Below are positions 25,082 to 31,485 of a stretch of 37,504 nucleotides of DNA, piece by piece. The notes below the pieces were generated by a model. It was not told the origin of the DNA. It saw only the letters and a program-made list of their open reading frames with translations, and did not search any database. Both the position numbers and the translations under genes were made by a program. Positions within the stretch are counted from its first letter, which is position 1. Every line of letters begins with the position of its first letter. The DNA is from a virus. Location of the stretch: positions 1 to 37,504 of the IMG/VR virus record IMGVR_UViG_3300046559_000784, one strand, 5' to 3'.

Positions 25082-25120
25082 CCGCCCCCCGCCCCGGCCA
25101 CGGCCGGCGGCGGGGGGCGG
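25082..25120. terminator. Very GC-rich terminator hairpin
   Basis: 12-bp outer stem plus 6-bp inner stem with one bulged C (ccgccccccgcc at 25082-25093 pairs with ggcggggggcgg at 25109-25120), followed by tttg. Terminates the antirepressor transcript. Confidence 0.8.
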
Positions 25121-25134
25121 TTTGTCGTTCACCC

Positions 25135-25165
25135 CTGACGCCACGTCACGCTGGAGTCGTAGACT
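25135..25165 (+). promoter_or_regulatory. Weak candidate promoter for the small gene at 25197
   Basis: ctgacg (25135-25140), 19-nt spacer, tagact (25160-25165). A 5-bp dyad gagtc-gta-gactc (25154-25166) overlaps the -10. The spacer is long, so confidence is low. Confidence 0.35.
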
Positions 25166-25196
25166 CGGGCCCGACCGCCGCGCGAGAGGGGACGCT

Positions 25197-25433
25197 GTGA
25201 CTGCCAGCATCGACGACGCCACGTTCACCTATGACATCCGGTACCGCCTCGACCCGGACCCCGCGGTCCGGGAGCGTCGGTTGACCCTCGCCGACCCCGA
25301 GCCGGAGCCCGGATACGGGCCGGCGCTGGGCCACATCCACCGCGAGCTCCGCCAGGCGGACCCGGACGCCGCCAGCATGACCGATCCGGCCCAGCTCGCC
25401 ATCCTGTCCATGACGCAGGTCTTCGAGGCCTAG
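25197..25433 (+). CDS. Small acidic hypothetical protein
   Basis: A 78-residue acidic protein. GTG 25197 has a gagaggg box at 25184-25190. N-terminal beta hairpin (FTYDIRYRLDPDP), Asp/Glu/Pro-rich middle, C-terminal helix (DPAQLAILSMTQVFEA). Its last codons overlap by 4 bp the end of the convergent XRE-TPR gene. Typical of small accessory genes expressed from a prophage; function unknown. Confidence 0.6.
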   Translation: MTASIDDATFTYDIRYRLDPDPAVRERRLTLADPEPEPGYGPALGHIHRELRQADPDAASMTDPAQLAILSMTQVFEA

Positions 25434-26476
25434 GCCCGCCGCCGGGCGTCCGCCAGTCGGAGGCTGTAGAAGGCCGCGTCGCGCGGGTAGTCGGCGCCGA
25501 GAGCCGAGATGCCCTGGGCCAGGGCGTCAGCGGCCACGACCCAGTCCCGTGCGGCGTGCGCGGCCTCTCCGCGCAGCAGGGTTGCCCGGGCCGGGCTGAG
25601 CCAGTACAGCCACCCAGGACGGCCGTCCTCGTCCCGGGCCCGGAGAGCGTCCTCGTAGGCCTGATCGGCGAGCCGCCGCGCCCGGTCCCTCTCCCCGACC
25701 CGCGCGGCCGCCATCGCCTCGGTGTGCCGGGCGATGCTGGCCGCCGCCGGCGACAGCTGGTGCCCATCCCGGGTGGCCGCCTTCGCGGTGCGGAGCGCCC
25801 GGACGGGGTCGTCGGCATCGAGCTGATAGTAGGCCCGGACGCGCGCACACCAGGACGCCATGTCCGCACTGCCGGCGTCGAGCGCCCAGCCGGCCGCCAG
25901 GTTGAGCCACTGCTGCGCCGCGCCGAGGTGCCCCTGCCCGTGGGCCACCCAGCTCAGCCAGTGCGCGTGCTCAGCGGCCAGGAGGAGGAGGCGGTCGGCG
26001 GCCTCGCCGGAGGCATCGGGGAGGAGCTTCGTGACCTCCTCCAGCTGCACTCGGATGATCGGCCAGACCCGTACGCCCGATCCCGAGTCCTCTGCCCGCC
26101 GGTGTTGGGCAAGGGCCACAGCGATCCAGTGCGCGTCCTCGACGTCCGCGCTGCCGCGCGCGCGGGCCCGGGCGATGCGATCGGACAGCTCAGGATCTGG
26201 CGACCACTCGCTAGCAGTGGTCGAGGCGGGCAGGTTGGTCAGTTCGGGCGGCACGCGGAGTCCCTCGGTGATGCGACGGATGACTGCCGCGTCTCGCAGC
26301 TCGCGCTTCTCCCTGATCAGCAGCGAGACGTCGGCCTGCGAGAGCCCGACGAGGCCGGCGAGGGTGGTCTGGGAGATGCCAGCGGCCCGCTTGTACTCGC
26401 GGAGGACCGCACGTAAGTCTCCCTGCGCCCACGCCGCGCGCAGACGCGGATCTGTCCAGGGTGTGTCCCGCTCCAT
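25430..26476 (-). CDS. XRE-family regulator with TPR-like C-terminus
   Basis: A 348-residue minus-strand protein. HTH at about residues 25-75 (LREYKRAAGISQTTLAGLVG, LSQADVSLLIREKREL). From about 120 onward helical repeats resemble TPR modules (AAEHAHWLSWVAHGQGHLG, AQQWLNLAAGWALDAGSAD, RARRLADQAYEDALRA). Such XRE-TPR proteins are common transcription regulators in Streptomyces. The ATG is seven bases from a TATAGT box, so the mRNA is probably leaderless. The promoter is covered by its putative operators. It could be a phage regulator or a lysogenic-conversion gene acting on host genes. Confidence 0.85.
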   Translation of the reverse strand: MERDTPWTDPRLRAAWAQGDLRAVLREYKRAAGISQTTLAGLVGLSQADVSLLIREKRELRDAAVIRRITEGLRVPPELTNLPASTTASEWSPDPELSDRIARARARGSADVEDAHWIAVALAQHRRAEDSGSGVRVWPIIRVQLEEVTKLLPDASGEAADRLLLLAAEHAHWLSWVAHGQGHLGAAQQWLNLAAGWALDAGSADMASWCARVRAYYQLDADDPVRALRTAKAATRDGHQLSPAAASIARHTEAMAAARVGERDRARRLADQAYEDALRARDEDGRPGWLYWLSPARATLLRGEAAHAARDWVVAADALAQGISALGADYPRDAAFYSLRLADARRRA

Positions 26477-26484
26477 GGAATTGA

Positions 26485-26515
26485 CTATATGTCAGGCATA
26501 TAGCGGACCATATAG
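26485..26515. promoter_or_regulatory. Divergent promoter with three CATATAG operators
   Basis: An AT-rich island between the divergent genes. ctatatg (26485-26491) and catatag (26497-26503) form a perfect dyad, and a third catatag half-site starts at 26509, 12 bp after the second. A minus-strand -10 (tatagt, complement of 26483-26488) lies seven bases from the XRE-TPR ATG. Likely autoregulatory operators of the XRE-TPR protein. Confidence 0.65.
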
Positions 26516-26571
26516 AGTTCGCCCCTCCCGTGGCCGACGATCTACTCGATCGGATGACCAGGGAGGATCCC

Positions 26572-26802
26572 ATGCGCAGGCCACCACCACACGGGTACGA
26601 GCTCACCGAAGACCAGCTGTCCGGCGTCGCCTGCGCGGGTCCCTGCGGGCGGGACGGTGTCCCGCTCTACGCCGCGGGGACCGTTGAGGTACGAGGCGGC
26701 GAACCTGTCGTCCAGGTCGTACCCATCATGAAATGCGCCGAGTGCCTGCCGGACGAGCGCCGCCTGGTCGTCATCGCGTCCAGCGACGGGGCCGGCCGGT
26801 GA
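26572..26802 (+). CDS. Small zinc-ribbon-like protein
   Basis: A 76-residue protein. ATG 26572 is chosen because of the strong gggagg box at 26561-26566; upstream starts lack one. Two CxxC-type pairs (CAGPCGR and CAEC) flank a beta segment (PLYAAGTVEVRGGEPVVQVV), consistent with a zinc ribbon. First gene of a three-gene operon divergent from XRE-TPR and likely controlled by the same operators. Function unknown. Confidence 0.65.
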   Translation: MRRPPPHGYELTEDQLSGVACAGPCGRDGVPLYAAGTVEVRGGEPVVQVVPIMKCAECLPDERRLVVIASSDGAGR

Positions 26803-27065
26803 CCGCCGTCGTGGCCGAGATCCCCGGCCTGCTCGCGCCGGCCGAGTATGCGGACGTGGCGGCCGCCATGGGCGCCCTGCGCGAGGTAGCGCTGCGGGAG
26901 GTCTGGAGCCCGGCCTACCACGCGGTGCGCGACGCTCTCGCCCCGGCGGCCGAGCCGGAAGTCCTGGCCCGGATGAGGCGGGACGGCCGGTGGGAGGAGC
27001 CGTTCACCACGGGTGGTGAGCCACGGGAGAACCGCCTCTGCATGAGCTGGGCCACTCTGCCGTGA
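26799..27065 (+). CDS. Small hypothetical protein
   Basis: An 88-residue soluble protein whose GTG overlaps the previous stop. Helical, with a central LREVALREVWSPAYHAVRDAL stretch (split across residues 30-50) and a C-terminus ending GRWEEPFTTGGEPRENRL then CMSWATLP. No family recognised; coupled to its neighbours, so part of the same accessory operon. Confidence 0.6.
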   Translation: MTAVVAEIPGLLAPAEYADVAAAMGALREVALREVWSPAYHAVRDALAPAAEPEVLARMRRDGRWEEPFTTGGEPRENRLCMSWATLP

Positions 27066-27310
27066 GCGATCGCTACGAGGTCCAGCCGCTGGAGCTGCAT
27101 GACCAGCCCGGCTGGGTGCCGTACGACCGGAGGCTCTGCCGCGAGTCCTCGCAGCCCGGCATCCCCCACTCCCGCTGGTCGCCCTCTCGGGAGGCCGTCG
27201 AGGCTTGGATCGCCCGCCAGGACCCCACAGGGCCCACTACGGGGCGTTCGGCCCCTCGGCCGGCAGCAGGCTTGCCGCTGGCACCCCCAGGCCGTCAGCG
27301 ATCCGCGTGA
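27062..27310 (+). CDS. Small hypothetical protein, convergent overlap with XRE gene
   Basis: An 82-residue protein whose GTG overlaps the previous stop. The first 55 residues look real (YEVQPLELHDQPGWVPYDRR, SREAVEAWIARQDP). The last 25 are Pro/Ala/Arg-rich and coincide with the antisense of the small XRE gene (74-bp tail-to-tail overlap). The reading frame may originally have ended earlier. Function unknown. Confidence 0.5.
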   Translation: MSDRYEVQPLELHDQPGWVPYDRRLCRESSQPGIPHSRWSPSREAVEAWIARQDPTGPTTGRSAPRPAAGLPLAPPGRQRSA

Positions 27311-27500
27311 GGTCGTCGATGCCGATGTTTCGCAACCCGTTCTCATAGCGGCTGATCGACTTGTGATCCACCCCGCAGCGCTCCATCAGCTGCACCTGAC
27401 TGAGCCCCTGGGCCCGACGGAGCTCCCTGATCCGGGCGCCTACGGCCCAGCGCTGGCGTTGAAGTCGAGGTGGCAGGTCCTTGGCGCGCATCCCGGCCAC
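27237..27500 (-). CDS. Small XRE-family HTH protein
   Basis: An 87-residue minus-strand protein. Single HTH covering about residues 20-75: RIRELRRAQGLSQVQLMERC, VDHKSISRYENGLRN, IGIDDLTRIADGLGVPA. GTG 27500 or ATG 27491 could start it; neither has a clear Shine-Dalgarno. Transcribed in the same direction as the integrase, downstream of the attP region. It may control the integrase/excision state or be an orphan regulator. Confidence 0.8.
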   Translation of the reverse strand: MAGMRAKDLPPRLQRQRWAVGARIRELRRAQGLSQVQLMERCGVDHKSISRYENGLRNIGIDDLTRIADGLGVPAASLLPAEGPNAP

Positions 27501-28011
27501 GCTTGCGCGGCGACCTGCGCCAGGTCTTTACCCAAACGGCGGAATCTGTGCACAATCGGTCGTGCTCCGCCAAACGGAGGATCGGGCACCGGTTGCGATC
27601 ACCGGGCGCCCGAGGGGAACATGTGTTCGAACCCAAAATCGTGGTCGGCCTCTGACGGAGGGGCCGGCTACCGGCGGTGAGGTGCACAGCATCGCCACAG
27701 GCCGGGACTGGACCGCGCCAAGCGCCCCCAAGTGCTCGACGGTCCAGCCCCGGCCTCACCCATTCTCAAGATCGAATGGGAGCCATGCGGGAGATGATCA
27801 TGACGTGATGCGGCACATTGATGCATGGATCTGCACGAATCTGCACATGCCCCGTCCGGCGTAGGCGCAGGTCACGACGTTGACCAGGCAGGATCCCCCA
27901 CCAGTCTTATAACTGTGGGAATCCCATGAATTCTGCCAGAGGCTCACAACGCCCCCCGATGACCTGCGGCGCTACCCATCCCCCATGATCATCTGGGAGA
28001 GATGCGGGAGA
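27501..28011. other. 511-bp non-coding region: att/regulatory DNA
   Basis: No convincing gene; the open frame at 27481-27864 has poor composition and no start signal. It holds two copies of ccaaacgg (from 27532 and 27570), a long hairpin (27699-27756), two core-like dyads with 8-bp spacers (27759-27780, 27897-27919), repeated atgcgggagat motifs and an inverted gatgatcatg pair. It is less GC-rich than coding DNA. Best read as attP with integrase arm sites plus the promoter of the small XRE gene. Confidence 0.65.
27699..27756 (-). terminator. Long 17-bp stem hairpin downstream of integrase
   Basis: 27699-27715 pairs with 27740-27756 (16 of 17 bp), 24-nt loop. Lies 256 bp beyond the integrase stop in the direction of its transcription. 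Could terminate integrase mRNA or be a structured RNA; unusually long for a simple terminator here. Confidence 0.45.
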
Positions 28012-28016
28012 TCATC
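27759..28016. other. Candidate attP with core and arm sites
   Basis: Core candidate A: cccattc-8 bp-gaatggg (27759-27780, perfect). Core candidate B: cccaccag-tcttataa-ctgtggg (27897-27919, imperfect, AT-rich overlap). Arm-like repeats: gatgatcatg (27793-27802) and its inverse catgatcatc (27984-27993), and direct atgcgggagat (27785 and 28002). Adjacent to the integrase 3' end, where attP commonly lies. The true core can only be fixed by comparing with attB. Confidence 0.5.
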
Positions 28017-29280
28017 TTCTGGTCGCCTTCTCCCAGCGCTCCTGGAGGCTGCGGCTGAGCTTCAGCTCCATCGCTGGCGTCACCTGAGAGTACACGGCCT
28101 CTACTCCCTGTAGCTGGTGTCCCATGCGGGCCTCGACGGCCACCCGGGAGTGGATCCCGTCCTCGTCCAGCCAGACCTTCATGCCGTGCCGCAGGCCGTG
28201 CGGGACCATTTCCTCGATGCCGTCGACCGGCGGGATCTCGGGCCGTGCGTAGCGCCGGCCGGTCCGCTCCGGCGCACCCAGAACCATCGGCTCCCAGTAC
28301 GTCCCGGAGAAGTCGGCCTCCAGCAGCGATCGACCCCCGAGTGCGGGGAACACCCACTCACTGTCGTGCGTCTCCAGCATCTCGGAGATCAGGCCGGCCA
28401 GGAACGGCGGGATCACCAGGTCGCGCCGGGAGCCGTACTTCGGCGCGACCAGCGTCGGGGCACGGCGCTCCCCCGGCGCCGGCCGGACGTACTGCAGCTG
28501 CCAGTGGACGCGCATGGCGGGCATGTCCGTGTAGCGCTCGCGGGCGAGCCGCTGGCGCTTCCGATCCGCGGCGCGCTCGGCCCGCGTGGAGGCTTCGCTG
28601 TCGCCCGGGTCCGACCAGGGCCAGGCCGGGTAGCACCACTCCCGCCGCAGGCCGGCCATCTCGCCCTGGCGCAGACCCATGAAGGCCTTCGTGAGCGTGT
28701 AGACGTAGCCCGTGGGGCCCCAGACCGTCAGGGCGTTCTCGGCGAGGGCAAGCACCTGCTCCAGGGTGCCGACGACGGCGTCCTCCTCCACGACGCGCCG
28801 ATGCTGGCCTCTCCGGCGGTTCTCGGGCGGCACAGGTGACACCTTGAGCAGCGGCGGCCGGTGCGCGATGGCGTCGGTGACCATGACACGGAACAGCCCG
28901 AGGATCTGCTTGGCGTAGTTCTTCGAGTAGTCACCCTTGATCTGCCGCTCCCAGGCCAGGTAGGCGCTGGTGGTGATCTCGGCCATGGGTACCTCGGCCC
29001 ACTGCGGCCGCAAGTGGACCCGCAGCAGCTTCGCATAGGTCTCCTCCGAGCCCGGCCCGACGCCGCACCCGGCGATCCACTCGGCCGCCCACTCGCCGAA
29101 GGTCGTCTCACTACCCGCCGTGGCATCGAAGTAATCGCCTCGACGGATATCCGTTTCTTGATCACGGGCGTATTTCAGCGCCTGCTCTTTGGTGCGGAAG
29201 CCAGGCTCGGAGTCGTACTTGCCGTTGGGCAACTTGAATCGTGCACGCCATTCGTTGCCGCGCCTCTCCGCGTACCCCAT
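28012..29280 (-). CDS. int: Tyrosine recombinase (phage integrase)
   Basis: A 422-residue site-specific recombinase. N-terminal AP2/arm-type binding region (MGYAERRGNEWRARFKLPNG), SAM-like core-binding domain about 60-150 (TFGEWAAEWIA, AYLAWERQIKGDYSKNYAK), catalytic domain about 165-400. Complete catalytic set: R204 (GLRQGE), K281 (PKYGSRR), H361/R364 (HGLRHG), H388 (RMGHQL), nucleophile Y397 (VYSQV). ATG 29280 is chosen over the upstream GTG/ATG extension because it starts like Streptomyces integrases and overlaps the stop of the small upstream gene (TGATG coupling). Confidence 0.95.
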   Translation of the reverse strand: MGYAERRGNEWRARFKLPNGKYDSEPGFRTKEQALKYARDQETDIRRGDYFDATAGSETTFGEWAAEWIAGCGVGPGSEETYAKLLRVHLRPQWAEVPMAEITTSAYLAWERQIKGDYSKNYAKQILGLFRVMVTDAIAHRPPLLKVSPVPPENRRRGQHRRVVEEDAVVGTLEQVLALAENALTVWGPTGYVYTLTKAFMGLRQGEMAGLRREWCYPAWPWSDPGDSEASTRAERAADRKRQRLARERYTDMPAMRVHWQLQYVRPAPGERRAPTLVAPKYGSRRDLVIPPFLAGLISEMLETHDSEWVFPALGGRSLLEADFSGTYWEPMVLGAPERTGRRYARPEIPPVDGIEEMVPHGLRHGMKVWLDEDGIHSRVAVEARMGHQLQGVEAVYSQVTPAMELKLSRSLQERWEKATRR

Positions 29281-29495
29281 CAGGCGTCCCGCCCCGCGCG
29301 AAGGCGACCTACAGGGCAAGTGAGGCAGGTGGTACCGCAGTTGATACCGGCGCGGCCGAGGTGCGCGGACACCTGGGCCCAGACCGAGTCATCGTCAGCC
29401 GCGGCCGGCGTGACGACAGCAACGGAGGTCCCGTTGATTATGGCGGTCCAGGCGATAAAGCCCGGGCCCGGATCGGCAGTTGTGCAGACGTGCAT
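29280..29495 (-). CDS. Small Cys-containing protein coupled to integrase
   Basis: A 71-residue minus-strand protein with a good gaggtggg box before its ATG (29495) and a stop overlapping the integrase ATG by one base. N-terminal beta part (FIAWTAIINGTSVAVVTPAA), C-terminal Cys cluster (CGTTCLTCPVGRLRAGRD). No HTH visible, so it is not an obvious excisionase. Coupling suggests it is needed with, or sets the level of, integrase. Unrecognised. Confidence 0.6.
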   Translation of the reverse strand: MHVCTTADPGPGFIAWTAIINGTSVAVVTPAAADDDSVWAQVSAHLGRAGINCGTTCLTCPVGRLRAGRDA

Positions 29496-29566
29496 CGGCC
29501 CACCTCGTTCAGAGATGCGCCCCCAAGTGCCGTTGATCCTTCCACAAAATGACTAGACGTGACCAA

Positions 29567-29581
29567 CAGTTTCCGAAACTG
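29567..29581. promoter_or_regulatory. 15-bp palindromic operator candidate
   Basis: cagtttc-c-gaaactg: perfect 7-bp arms around one base, 72 bp upstream of the integrase-coupled gene and 27 bp beyond the repressor stop. Well placed to control the integrase operon. Confidence 0.5.
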
Positions 29582-29607
29582 AATTCGCACGCCAGGTCAC
29601 GATCAGA

Positions 29608-30048
29608 TCAACTGCCATCCGACCCCGGCAGCAGGCCGCGGCTGCGCAGTTCCTCGATGGCTCGCTCCTGGAGCTCGGTGATCTGAGCACCGGTCAGGCC
29701 GGGCGCCGTGGCGATCGTGGCGTTCTGGATCGCGCGCCGCAGTTCGTCCTCGGGGAGCGGCGGCTGCGAGATGCGTGCCCCTCCGACCGTGGCGGTGGGG
29801 AACGGGACGAAATCCGGGTCGTCGAGGATCCGGCCGCAGGTGCCAGTTGGCCAGTCGAGCACCTTGTCCACGCGGGCATAGGTGGTGTCCATCGTCGAGG
29901 CGCCGGCCTCGACTCGCCGCCAGGTGTTGTTCGACATGCGGGCCCGTCGAGCGGCCTCGTCTCGGCTGATCCCCAGCTCGTTGCGCCGCAGGGTGACCGA
30001 CTCTGCGAGTCGTTGCAGGTCAGCGTCCGTCCTATGCATGCCAGCCAT
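29608..30048 (-). CDS. XRE-family repressor (probable immunity repressor)
   Basis: A 146-residue minus-strand protein divergent from a Cro-like gene. HTH at about residues 14-60 (LAESVTLRRNELGISRDEAA, RRARMSNNTWRRVEAGASTM). The C-terminal region (DELRRAIQNATIATA, ITELQERAIEELRSRGLLPG) is helical, probably for dimerisation, with no LexA-type peptidase motif, so RecA-triggered self-cleavage is not expected. Small for a CI-type repressor but normal for actinophages. The BRO/KilAC protein could antagonise it. Confidence 0.75.
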   Translation of the reverse strand: MAGMHRTDADLQRLAESVTLRRNELGISRDEAARRARMSNNTWRRVEAGASTMDTTYARVDKVLDWPTGTCGRILDDPDFVPFPTATVGGARISQPPLPEDELRRAIQNATIATAPGLTGAQITELQERAIEELRSRGLLPGSDGS

Positions 30049-30096
30049 GATGCCAGTCCCGTGCAGTCACTGCTAGGAACAGCCCTCAATGTGGCC

Positions 30097-30121
30097 TAAG
30101 TCGCGCCTTAAGGCTGACTTA
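30097..30121. promoter_or_regulatory. Operator in the genetic switch
   Basis: Outer arms taagtc (30097-30102) and gactta (30116-30121) enclose a perfect 10-bp palindrome, gccttaaggc (30105-30114). Lies in the 167-bp divergent region between repressor and Cro-like gene. Further repeats nearby: cgactct at 30142 and 30172, and inverted tgactgc half-sites (30063-30069, 30187-30193). Confidence 0.6.
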
Positions 30122-30180
30122 TACCCATGCATGAAGCGGCGCGACTCTGCGTGACACAGCAGGTTTCTGCACGACTCTAC

Positions 30181-30209
30181 TGGACATGACTGCATGAGGT
30201 TGCTACCTT
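30181..30209 (+). promoter_or_regulatory. Promoter of the Cro-like gene, leaderless
   Basis: tggaca (30181-30186), 17-nt spacer, tacctt (30204-30209), ATG at 30216: start of transcription would coincide with the start codon, giving a leaderless mRNA. The -35 matches 5 of 6 consensus positions. Confidence 0.6.
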
Positions 30210-30215
30210 CAGGGC

Positions 30216-30446
30216 ATGCCACAGCGCACCACGATCGAGGTGAACGGCCTCGAAATCCGACGCATCCGCAAGCTCAGCGGCCTGGAGATGGGCGACCTGG
30301 CTCTCCGGGTCGGCATCAGCACCAACTACCTGAGCCGGATCGAGACGGGGTCGAGGAAGAACCTCCGGCCCGGCGTCTACGCCGCGCTGCGTCAGGCGCT
30401 CGGCACGACGGACGACGCGATTACCACCGAGACAGAGGGGACCTGA
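30216..30446 (+). CDS. Cro-like XRE-family HTH protein
   Basis: A 76-residue protein, almost all HTH: LEIRRIRKLSGLEMGDLALR, VGISTNYLSRIETGSRKNLRP. First gene of the rightward early operon, divergent from the repressor, so the probable Cro/early regulator. No Shine-Dalgarno; leaderless translation fits the promoter position. Two bases separate it from the next gene's ATG. Confidence 0.8.
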   Translation: MPQRTTIEVNGLEIRRIRKLSGLEMGDLALRVGISTNYLSRIETGSRKNLRPGVYAALRQALGTTDDAITTETEGT

Positions 30447-30448
30447 CC

Positions 30449-30700
30449 ATGGCCACCCTGACCCGCACCAAGGCTGAGGCCGAGCCGGACGAGATCCAGT
30501 ACTTCACCGCGAAGGAAGGCGCCGCGAAGCTTCGCGTTTCGGAGCGCTGGCTCCGTGAGGGCTTCAACCACCACGGCTTCCCCGGCGCCCGGATGGGCGG
30601 CGGCATCGTCTTCAACGGCGAGGACCTGGCAGCGATCTACCAGCTGCACCGGGTCCAGACCCGCGGGACGCGGCGCCGACGCCAGCTCGCCACAGTCTGA
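30449..30700 (+). CDS. Excisionase-like small HTH protein
   Basis: An 83-residue protein with a gagggg box at 30435-30440. Core (YFTAKEGAAKLRVSERWLRE, FNHHGFPGARMGGGIVFNGEDLAAIYQ) is the MerR/excisionase-type winged helix (HTH_17) that binds att DNA. The basic C-terminal tail (TRGTRRRRQ) fits DNA binding. Early position next to the switch and 1.2 kb from integrase supports a role in excision. Confidence 0.7.
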   Translation: MATLTRTKAEAEPDEIQYFTAKEGAAKLRVSERWLREGFNHHGFPGARMGGGIVFNGEDLAAIYQLHRVQTRGTRRRRQLATV

Positions 30701-30713
30701 CCTCTCCCAGAAC

Positions 30714-30756
30714 GCGAGTAGGCCGCCCGAGCCACCGGACGGCCTGTGCCACTCGC
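30714..30756 (+). terminator. Interrupted hairpin between excisionase-like gene and early operon
   Basis: Outer arms gcgagt (30714-30719) and actcgc (30751-30756), inner arms aggccg (30720-30725) and cggcct (30740-30745). Possible attenuator or antitermination site before the long operon. Confidence 0.45.
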
Positions 30757-30787
30757 ACCCCCGACCCAAGAACGGAGGTACGGCCGC

Positions 30788-31153
30788 ATGTTGCAGCCTA
30801 CCGAACTCCAGCTTCAGGCCGAAGCGATGCTCGCCGCGGCCCGGCTCACCACCCACGTCGCCGCCGCCGGTGTCGTCGTCCCCGTCGCCCCGCAGTGGAC
30901 GTACGAGGGCGGCCTGGCCACCGGCCGGTTCACCGCCGGGCACCCGGACTCTCTGCGGTCGCTTGACGCCTGGCGGCGGGCCCTGCCCGCCAACTACCAG
31001 CCGAGCCACCGCGCGATCCAGACCGGCGGCGGCGAGCGCATCGAGTACACCGTCGCGATCCGCATCGGCGACGTCTCCGTGCACCTGATCGCCTCCAGCC
31101 CCACCCAGCTGCCCGCCGCCCCCGCCCACCGCCGAGAGCTGGTGACCGCATGA
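30788..31153 (+). CDS. Hypothetical early protein
   Basis: A 121-residue soluble protein. ATG 30788 has a ggaggt box (30774-30779). Mixed alpha/beta (ELQLQAEAMLAAARL, VVVPVAPQWTYEGGLATGRF, GERIEYTVAIRIGDVSVHLI). Its stop overlaps the ATG of the next gene. Conserved-looking in style but no family recognised. Confidence 0.6.
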   Translation: MLQPTELQLQAEAMLAAARLTTHVAAAGVVVPVAPQWTYEGGLATGRFTAGHPDSLRSLDAWRRALPANYQPSHRAIQTGGGERIEYTVAIRIGDVSVHLIASSPTQLPAAPAHRRELVTA

Positions 31154-31485
31154 GCTCCCTCCTGCCGCGCCTCGCCGCGCTGCACGTTTTCCTCGCCGAA
31201 CACCCGGACCTCGCCGACGACCAGCTGCCGGTCAGCTGGATCCACGACGACGAGGGCTCCACCGGCCTGTACGCGCTGATCGAGAACACCCCCGACGGCC
31301 TGACGCTGCTGCACCGCATCGCGGCGGCCGCCGCCGTCGAGGTCGAGGTCAGCGAGCCGTTCCGGTCGGTGCTCCACAAGGACGGCCCGATCGTGATCCA
31401 CGAGATCAGGGCTGTTGTGCACGGCGTTCCCCTCAAGGGCCAGGTCACCCTGCCGGCTGCCGAGCAGCAGGACGGTGCGGAGTGA
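31150..31485 (+). CDS. Hypothetical early protein
   Basis: A 111-residue acidic protein overlapping its neighbours by 4 bp on each side. Helical N-terminus (RLAALHVFLAEHPDLADDQL), WIHDDEGSTGLYALIE centre, beta C-terminus (IVIHEIRAVVHGVPLKGQVT). Looks like a partner or paralogue in fold of the gene at 30788 (both have similar alpha-then-beta layout), but sequence identity is low. Function unknown. Confidence 0.6.
   Translation: MSSLLPRLAALHVFLAEHPDLADDQLPVSWIHDDEGSTGLYALIENTPDGLTLLHRIAAAAAVEVEVSEPFRSVLHKDGPIVIHEIRAVVHGVPLKGQVTLPAAEQQDGAE

Noticed and set aside
27615-27640. tRNA-like T-arm (gttcgaac) near 27625
   Set aside because: Flanking bases do not pair as a T-stem and no acceptor, D or anticodon arms could be built around it.
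27759-27780. tRNA-Leu anticodon arm (loop ctcaaga)
   Set aside because: The loop resembles a CAA anticodon loop but the stem is out of register; only a short possible identity with a tRNA, not a gene.
27481-27864. 127-codon plus-strand open frame in the att region
   Set aside because: No ribosome site, unlike coding composition, and it crosses the 17-bp stem hairpin and core-like dyad.
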